A stretch of 64,000 bases of DNA from Canna indica. Taxonomy: Eukaryota > Streptophyta > Magnoliopsida > Zingiberales > Cannaceae. The stretch lies in NCBI GenBank assembly GCA_034359265.1, contig CP136891.1, forward strand, positions 53,398,501 through 53,462,500, given 5' to 3'. Shown here piece after piece: positions 56,650-64,000 of this stretch (its first letter is position 1; each line of letters starts with the position of its first letter). The position numbers were made by a program, and so were the translations under genes. A model generated the notes under the pieces. The model saw only the letters and a list, made by a program, of their open reading frames with translations. It was not told the origin of the DNA and ran no database searches.

Positions 56650-57881
56650 TGTTAGCTGAGGGCTTCTCCCTTGTGCGCTACTCTCTTCATGATAATTTTG
56701 ATGATAACAAACCAAGTCTACCTAACTAAGTTCTTGAAGCATGAAGATCACAGGTTTCATAGTTCGCAACATCGGTCTCGATACGACGTACATTTACGAC
56801 GACTTATAAAAGTTTGACGTGTGCACCAAAGACATCATGGGCGAGTCTAGAGAACACATGGAAAGCTCATCAAATTAACACACAGGCTAAAACCCAAAAA
56901 TGAAGCGTGTAAGAAGAAAGCTAGAAAATACAAGCTCAGCCTAGGTTCGATCAATCGAATGTGGTCAAAAATTGATAGTAGACAATTCGATCGACCGGTC
57001 GATCAATTGAATCTTGCCAGAAAGTGGCAGTAGGCCTGTGGTCGCTCGATCATTCAACCGATAATCGACCGACAAGTGATCGGGCGTCGGCAATGGGCAG
57101 AAATATGCCCGTTGTCAAGCCCTTTGTTTGGGGGGGTTATAAATATCCACCCCAAACTCTCTCCCAAGCTTCTAATGATGCTTCTAAGCCTCAAAGAGTG
57201 ACCTTTAGCATCTTCTAAGCTCTTTCTTGATCAAATCCATTTAACCTACCTCTTGATCCCTTAATCTCAAGTGTTCTTCATTGGAGGGCTCATCAAGGGT
57301 GCTAGGCTCAAGAAGAAGAGATGCTTTCATTGTGATAAGTTCTCTTCACCATCTTCTTATAATAGATTTGTTTTTGATTTGTTTTTAACTTAATTATACT
57401 TGAGCTTGTAAGAAGACCTAGTGTTGGGTCTTGTAATTGAGTGGTATCCTTAGCAAAGAAGGTATAAATCCACTTGTGTAAACTAAGTTAGGAGTAGGTC
57501 TTAGGAATTGATGTGGGAAAGCTCACTCGGTAGGAAGGCGTCATACTTACGATTGTGGAAGTGCCTTCGAGGTGAGTGTTGTATCTTTCCGGTGTAAAGT
57601 CCTCGATTGTAAGATACTCTTAATTTAGTGGATTTGGGTGTGAAATCCTAAGCGTGGTGCTTAGGTAGTGGAGTAGGCATTGGGGCCGAACCACTATAAA
57701 TTTTTGTGTTAGCATTGATACTTTGTTTGCATTAATTATTTTATCATTAATCGTCTTCGCATTTAATCATTCAATTATGAATTGCCTAAGCAAACTAAGA
57801 AATGATTAAAAATAAAATTTAGGCTAATTAATTTAGTTAACACACTATTTACCCCCCTCTAGTGTGGTCATTTCATCAACA
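56650..57881 (+). mobile_element. 3' LTR of element C
   Basis: TGTTAGCTGAGGG ... TTTCATCAACA, 1,232 bp, preceded by the PPT AAAAAAGGGGAAAT (56636-56649). TATA box TTATAAATATCC (57138-57145), with reduced TCGA palindromes upstream (56948-57070). The U5 phrase AAGCGTGGTGCTTAGGTAGT is shared with LTR A. No 5' LTR is present; the element is cut on the left at the LINE. Confidence 0.85.
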
Positions 57882-59162
57882 GATAGGAGTGGATCCATCA
57901 AATATGGTCAATCTTCTAAAACATTCTCTCAGACCTTTTATAAGCGGAGTATACAACCCAAAAGACATAGCCATTACTCCACAAGAGAAACTCCTAATTC
58001 CATGATGGCCATTAACTCCATTAATGACCATCAACTCCACCAATGAATGACCAAAGCCATAAAGCTTCATGATGACTATAACTTCTACAAAGTGAACGAC
58101 CAAGGCGATAAAGTAGTAGCTCTATGATGGACAAAACTCCATTAAACAAGTCCAAAAGTCATCGTAAATGATCAATTCCAAAACTCACCATAAATGATCA
58201 ATCAAGATTAACTCCACCATATATATATATAATCAATAATCTCAGCAACATTCAAGCAACATCGCAGCAGGATAAACATTGCAACAATATAAACTTTACT
58301 GCAGCAAGAGCAGTTGAGACTGGCCAGCGAGCAGTTAAAATTGACTGTGTTGACATAGGAGACTTGCAGATCCATATCTTCTCTTTCCTCATAAATAGAG
58401 AAGGCCAACCAACTTCGATAAATGTCACTTAACAAAGAATATTAGTTTCAACAGTTTCAAACTCAAAAGTCAGGCATAACATATCATAATACTTTGAACA
58501 TAAAAGCTTTAAGAAAAACTGCCGCCATAAAAGCTTTAAGAATAACCGACAGCCCATTAATGAATACTATTTCATTTCTTCCATAATTGACTTCGGTCAT
58601 AAAGGCTTCAAGATAACCGCCAGGCCATCAATGAATACTACTTCATTTCTTCCATAAATGAATAGACAATAATTAAAGATTATTTAAAAATATCTAAGAT
58701 GTAAGATAGAATCATCATTAATATTGGAAACCGAAAATCATCATATTCGCAGCATCCTTATCCATAAAACCATAGGTCTCTAGGAGCAGTTGAAACTGTC
58801 CTCACACAATTGTAATTGTCTTCAACATAAGCAGAACTCCTCAACATTGTGACTGTCCTTTTAATTGAGAATAATCTGAAATACTTTTGCTTAAGCAACC
58901 ATAGATCAAGTAATAGTTAGACAACAGAATGTAACTTGTAAGTCTAAACCGAGAACTTCAGCATAAATTCCACAGTAGTTGCAACTGACATACAACTGAG
59001 AACTGATTGATCATCCTTTTGCCAAATATAGTAGCAACAACTGGCATACAACTAAGAGCTTTAGTATAAACTCCATAGTAATTGCAACTGTCATACAACT
59101 GAGAATTGGCCGATAATCTTTTTGTCAAATATAACCAACGCAACATAAGCTAAATACCAACA
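57882..59162 (-). mobile_element. LTR remnant of a minus-strand SIRE-like element (element F)
   Basis: On the minus strand it begins TGTTGGTATTTAGC (59162) next to the PPT CCAAAGGGGGAGAT (59163-59176). It contains two tandem repeats: ~70 bp (58541 and 58611: ATAACCG ... ATGAATACTA) and ~103 bp (58964 and 59067: GTAGTTGCAACTGACATACA type). The left border at 57882 is where element C ends and may be a truncation. Confidence 0.55.
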
Positions 59163-60489
59163 ATCTCCCCCTTTGGCTTATTTGGCAAAACACAAGCTGT
59201 CAAGAGAATATCTAGAGTATATTCCAGTCACAACATTTGCAACCAAAGAGTTAATAGACATCACACACAGTATCATAAGCTTCAGCATTAACTGCTCAGC
59301 AACCAGAGCACTTGTAACTGTCTTAACAGAACTCCTCATAGGCAAAAGCAGTTGTAACTATCTTTTCAACTGAGAACAATCTGGAAATACTTTTGCCAAA
59401 TATAGCCAACACAAATAAGCCAAACACTAATATTCTCCCCCATTCACTTATTTGGCAAAACACAACAGTCATCCACTCATCCACGACCATAGACAAAATA
59501 TTACAACCAACAAAGTCACACAGACAAACAAACAGTCACAATAGTCAAACTAGAATACATATAACCAAAGAATAAACAAGATAAATAAGGTTGCAACTGG
59601 ATGTACCATTCCCCCCCCTTTTGGCATAATAAACCAAAGGAAAAGTAACGAGAGTACCAAGATCAATCAGAGCATGAAGAATCTGAAAGACTACTAGAGC
59701 AGGGAGAAACAGGACCTGTTGAAGTTGCAGTGAAGTGCTCAATGCATTTCTTCTCAATAGAAATAAGCTGTTGTTGAAGGAGAGACATGGTTTCCCTTGC
59801 ATTAAAGAATTCCTCAAGAATACATTGTTTACTAGGAGTTGAAGCACCAGAGGTGTCTTGTTAGAACCAGGCTGGGACTTCACAAGAGTACTCACCCTCT
59901 TCAAAAGCTTGTGATGAATCTTCATGGATGAACCAACTGGTTCAAGAAAACTCTTCAGATGAGCATTTGAACCCTTGCCTTTCTAGAATTCCATAAATTA
60001 TTGTTGGAAAGATTAAAAATATCCTAGAATTAGAATTCAATCTACATCTAATTTGTTCAAAAATCAAAATCCCTAAATCAAAATGTATCCCATTGGTTAT
60101 CTTGTACATCAACATCACCAGAAAATAGTGATGTGAGATGTAGGGATCCAGAAATACCTTGCAATTAGAAACAACACTACATAGAAGGTATTCAAAGAAG
60201 AGGATTTGATATCATGTCCACCTGCCCAGTTTATAATTTTACCATTTGATACCTCTGGTCCACCATATTTTAGAAAATCAGTATTAGATTCATCAGTAAG
60301 ATCAGTTGAAGAAGAAGAAGAAGTGAAACCAAGAAACTCATTAATGATCCAATGACTGAAAGAGTACTCTTTGTGTTTCCTCTAACAAATACTCGTTGAA
60401 AGTGACTACTTTCAGGATCAGATATATCCTCAGCAAGATTGCAGTAAAACTTCAAGATATGTAATTTGTAGTAAGGAGTAACTAAAAGG
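59163..60489 (-). pseudogene. element F internal 3' region with a decayed transposon-protein ORF
   Basis: Minus-strand readings: 60270-60455 (MKFYCNLAEDIS, HFQRVFVRGNT) and 59545-59925 (MKIHHKLLKRVSTLVKSQPG, then LQQQLISIEKKC-like in shifted frame). The first resembles the N-terminal FYANL...VFVRG wording of proteins annotated as putative plant transposon protein. So F may carry a distant relative of the heptad-repeat ORF in the same position next to the PPT. A second PPT-like block (TCTCCCCCATTCACTTATTT at 59433) shows a local duplication. Heavily broken; no gag or pol here. Confidence 0.45.
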
Positions 60490-61801
60490 TGTTAAGGCAC
60501 ACTAGAGGGGGGGTGAATAGTGTGAGTCTAAGGTGATTGACTTCAATTCTACTTTGATCATAACTAATTTAAATTCCACTATAGTTTTCTAAGTTATGAT
60601 TAATGTTTGATATGATTATGCTTGATAATGAGAATGAGAACAAGTGATGAGCTAAGCAATTCAAAATATCAATGAAATAATGCTAACAAGATATTTAGAG
60701 TGGTTTGGGAACCTTCCTACTCCATCACATTGGCTCACCACCAAGGATTTCACAACTACTTGTTTAACTTTTGTATTGCTACAAATGAGGGTCAACCAAG
60801 GGCTTATCTCTTCACAATGAGAGTGCCTCTACATCAAACCCTACATCAAACCTAAGGAACTCTAAAAGTTACACAAAAGTCAAACCCAAGGTGTGTCACC
60901 CACACCTAGTTACAAACTGATTTTGAGTTGAAATGAAAACAACAAACAATAAGTAGAAAATGCAAGGAGAAAAGCTTAAGTAAATCACAAACACTTAGTG
61001 AAGCTTCTCCTTGATGTCTCCTAGAGCTCCAAGCCTTAGGACGATGTCCACACCAAGTTGGAGGGCTTGAGAGTGAAGGAAGACAATGAGAGATGAAAAC
61101 TAGGATTTGCACTTTAGAATCATTCTTTAAGGCTCAAGAGAATGTTAGATAGCTCAATGTAATAGTTGGGAACCTTAAGAAGGGAGTTTTTGGTGTATTT
61201 ATAGTGTTGGTAATAGGGTATGGAAGAAAAGAGCCGTTCAAGCCTTGTCTCGTTCGAAAAAGAGCCATTTGGGGGCATTTTAAGAATTCTGCGTAGTTTT
61301 TAAAATTGGTTGGGGATATTCTGGGAATTCTAGATAGTTTGGAGGTTTCTAGCCTTTCAAGCCTTAATTTTTTAGGTTAATAGTTTCTAGAAATTCCTTT
61401 AAAATATGTCTTTAATTTGTTTTTACATAAAGAACAATTATTGGAACTTTTGATGGCAAGAAAATATCTAAATTATATAGCCCTCCAAGTAGCCCCCTAT
61501 ACTTAGAAATTTCAAAACCGTTTTTTTTTATTAAATTTTTGGGGTTCGGGTTTCGGTTTTTTGGTTATAAACTCAATGAGGACATCAAACTAAGGCTTAG
61601 GAATATTTACAACAAAAGAAATTAAGTCCTAAACTAATTTTAACATGCTCGACTCCGAAGCCTCCGATTCTTAATTTTTCATGATTTTTCCGACGAACTT
61701 TGGATGTGTATCGTATGTCCAACCTGAGACCAAACATTGATGGAACTATTAGTTATCATTAAAACTAAGAGTGTTGCCAAGGTTGAACCCTTGGGCCAAC
61801 A
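60490..61801 (-). mobile_element. 3' LTR of minus-strand Copia element E
   Basis: On the minus strand TGTTGGCCCAAGGG (61801) to CACTAGTGTGCC-like end ... TTAACA (60490), 1,312 bp. It is preceded by the PPT AAAAAGGGGGAGAA (61802-61815). TATA-like CACTATAAATACACC on minus near 61190. It shares its start and the CACCCCCCCTCTAGTGTG end block with LTRs A and B, so it is of the same lineage. It abuts element F internal sequence, into which it appears inserted. Confidence 0.8.
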
Positions 61802-61815
61802 TTCTCCCCCTTTTT

Positions 61816-62233
61816 GATGATGACAAATATTTCATTATAAACACTACACTAAAGGTTCATTTTAAGCATCCAATTCTATATTTTAATGAATTTGGTATCG
61901 AAAGCTAGCTTAAGCTCCCCCTATCAACATGCATACTATTTAAGTATGAAATCCATACTCCTCCTATCTATATGCATTGTTAAAACCAAGAGTGACCAAG
62001 GTTCTCTTCCCTTTTGACATCAATCGAAAAGGCAAGAAAGCAAGGTTCTATTAATGATATCATCATGAAAACCAAAATCTTAATAAAACCGGGTATCATC
62101 ATACACTATAGTCCTTCCTATCGACGGATGCCTATAGTAGGCAAACACCGATAAGTTGCAAAGCCCCATTACAAGGTATGTACATAAGTGAGGATGATAC
62201 ATCGAGAATTCATTTTTGAAAGACATGCAATTT
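61816..62233 (-). other. 3' untranslated part of element E
   Basis: Non-coding, between the RNase H stop and the PPT. Contains the TTTTGACATCAATCGAAAAG phrase typical of SIRE-like 3' regions. Confidence 0.6.
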
Positions 62234-62613
62234 TCAAATTCCGGGGAAAGTACAAATACCTTGTTGCATTCTTACGTTTGAAAATATTTCATCACTAAGG
62301 GATTTTGTGAAAATATCTGCAAGTTGCTTATCGGTAGGCACAAATTCAATAGAAATGTTTTTCTTTAAGACATTATCTCTAAGGAAGTGATGCCTAAGAT
62401 CTATATGCTTGGTTCTTGAATGTAAAATAGGATTCTTTGATAAATTGATAGCACTAGTGTTGTCACAAAAGATAGAAACACAAGAATAGCTCAAATCATA
62501 GTCTAATAGTGTTTGCTTCGTCCATAGTATTTGAGTACAACAACTAGCCGCGGCTATGTATTTGGCTTTGGTAGTTGAGAGTGCAACCAAGTTTTGCTTC
62601 TTGGAGAACCAAG
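62234..62613 (-). pseudogene. Copia RNase H C-terminus of element E
   Basis: Minus-strand, open to the stop at 62234. WFSKKQNLVALSTTKAKYIA, then CDNTSAINLSKNPILHSRTK, HIDLRHHFLRDNV and TDKQLADIFTKSL. The Asn/Ser-Lys-Asn-Pro and HIDLRHHFLRDN wording is typical of SIRE-like Copia. It is cut at 62613 by a Gypsy LTR; the first few codons of the apparent ORF (to 62626) come from that LTR. It is the only pol sequence in the window linked to an A/B-like LTR. Confidence 0.85.
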
Positions 62614-64000
62614 TGTCATGTCTCAACTCAGGGTCACGTGACCAGCCAGGATATGTGTCTATACCCTGAAGTCTAACTCATGCATTTAACAACATAGGTA
62701 TATGTATGCAAATGAAAACTGACATGAAAAGTAAATAAAATCCACTGAAATAAAATAAATGTTAATTTGTAATCAAAGATTTACGGACTCCAAATGACAT
62801 AGCAACACGACTCAATGCATGAAAAATAAATCTCAACACGACTACGACTCTCTAAACAGCTTGCTACGAGATCATTGATGCCATCTGCCCCTCTAGTCGC
62901 GCCACGCCATCAAGCCGTACCTCACTGGTCAGGCTCTGGAAAACAAAATCAAAGAAAACCATGAGTCCATGAGGAACTCAGTGAGTGGTTCTACCGAATC
63001 TCCACTTAATTCCTAGTATATGATCATATATAACACTATATAAAGAACATATAAAATATAGTGGTTTTGTCACGTCACCTGGCTAATCGGCCGACCCAAA
63101 ATAATAAATGCACCAGTCATTCATGGCCTTGCGCACAAGGTATCACTCGGCCACTATTGACCCTACACTGCACAAGTAAATCCCGGCCATACCCGGCCCT
63201 CATCACATGACAACACTTGGCCATAACCGGCCTACACAGTCATGCATATATATATAATCCATAACAAATCATGTTCTTATATGTATTAGAGATTTAAAAT
63301 CACCTGGTTCATCAACTAGGATGGCTAACTAGTTTTTGGAACCCCCACCAGATTAGGGATAATTCGTCCCACCCAAATTCTCTCGGGTATAACATCAACG
63401 CGGGCCACTGACGCAATCTCAAGACCCCTACCACTCGGGTCTAACACCAGCATGGCTCACTGGTGTAATCTCAAGATCCTAAATCCATCGCTGAGTCGGG
63501 CAATAGCCGTGCCGGCTAACGACACTCCTCAGCCCAGCCATCGCAAACACAGTACACACATAGTGCATAACAGAATTTACTAGTCAGAAGACACCTCTCG
63601 AGCTTGCACCCGTACCCAACCCTATCCCGGGCTCTATCAGAAACAATATTCAAGTACTACCCTTCCTAGGGTGCGAACATCAATCTACTCTATGTTCTAA
63701 TGGTTGACACTTATTCTCTAATAATTCATGTCCACTACTAGAGAGGTTCCACACCTTACATTTATGTCTGTAATGCTAAACAACCTTCTCTAATTTTTCC
63801 TCTACATTGGTTCATGTCAGATACAACAGTTACTCATCTATATTTAGCACATCATTGATATAATAATTGTAATAAATGTTAAATCACAGCGTACTAAAAA
63901 TGAGATAATTCAGCAATTAAATTACCATAATTATCTACATAACCACAACAATTAGATACCCAAATTCTACATTTAAATATTTAATTTTAGCACATTAAAA
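62614..64000 (-). mobile_element. Tekay-like Gypsy LTR, running off the window
   Basis: Starts on plus TGTCATGTCTCAACTCAGGG, the complement of the family's LTR 3' end, and matches 47369-49437 phrase by phrase (CGTGACCAGCCAGG; CACGACTACGACTCT; CATGAGGAACTCAGTGAG-type). It extends beyond 64000. It may be a solo LTR or the 3' LTR of a full element. Non-coding. Confidence 0.82.

Noticed and set aside
1..64000. tRNA and rRNA genes
   Set aside because: None recognised; the TGGTATCAGAGC matches are primer-binding sites of LTR elements.

Overview
This window is a retrotransposon-rich stretch of a flowering-plant nuclear genome. The evidence is a spliced plant-type polygalacturonase gene, Ty3/Gypsy chromovirus (Tekay/Del-like) and Ty1/Copia (SIRE-like) LTR retroelements, CACTA (En/Spm) transposons, LINEs and Helitron-type termini. 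I cannot assign a genus from sequence alone. I see no bacterial or organellar features, rRNA or tRNA genes. Only one gene looks like an ordinary working host gene. Almost everything else is mobile DNA at some stage of decay.

Layout: 1-2548 is the 3' part of a Tekay-type LTR, its primer-binding site and a broken gag. 3104-5179 (minus) is a complete four-exon polygalacturonase (GH28) gene with a TATA box and a poly(A) signal. 5427-13191 is framed by Helitron-like ends (CTAG plus hairpin at the left, TC at the right, minus strand). It holds one of two copies of a Copia element and the 3' end of a CACTA element; the second Copia copy follows to 15420. The Helitron/Copia block is present twice, and the first copy has a 1.9 kb deletion at a 3-bp microhomology. 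16366-21047 is a CACTA element with exact ends and a CCT target duplication, carrying remnants of both classical En/Spm genes. 21341-22181 is a LINE ORF1 remnant.

22187-35344 is a nested pair of gag-only LTR elements, here called A and B. B (LTRs about 1.2 kb) is interrupted in its 5' LTR by A (LTRs about 1.47 kb). Both encode a UBN2-type gag with zinc knuckles and coiled coil but no protease, integrase or reverse transcriptase. 35521-40750 is a decayed minus-strand Copia element with a 2.6 kb LTR. 40753-44575 is a chimera of a SIRE-like LTR, SIRE-like non-coding sequence, and an apparently spliced ORF that ends in 7-residue repeats. A second copy of this ORF lies at 55001-56180, directly upstream of a matching polypurine tract and LTR (56650-57881). 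A small inverted-repeat transposon split by a solo Gypsy LTR occupies 44578-47026. 47369-52740 is a minus-strand Tekay-type Gypsy element with its 5' end missing, followed by a LINE ORF2 remnant (52750-54890). The right end is a stack of minus-strand SIRE-like elements (57882-62613), cut by another Gypsy LTR that runs off the window.

How the parts relate: the gag-only families A and B, the ORF-only elements and the pol-bearing element at 60490-62613 share LTR organisation and PPT style. This suggests non-autonomous elements served in trans by a SIRE-like autonomous relative (inference). Their LTRs carry dense TCGA-centred palindromes just upstream of the TATA box. The most notable items are the heptad-repeat ORF with a probable leader intron, the palindrome arrays, the TSD-less insertion of A into B, and the microhomology deletion in the duplicated Helitron/Copia block.
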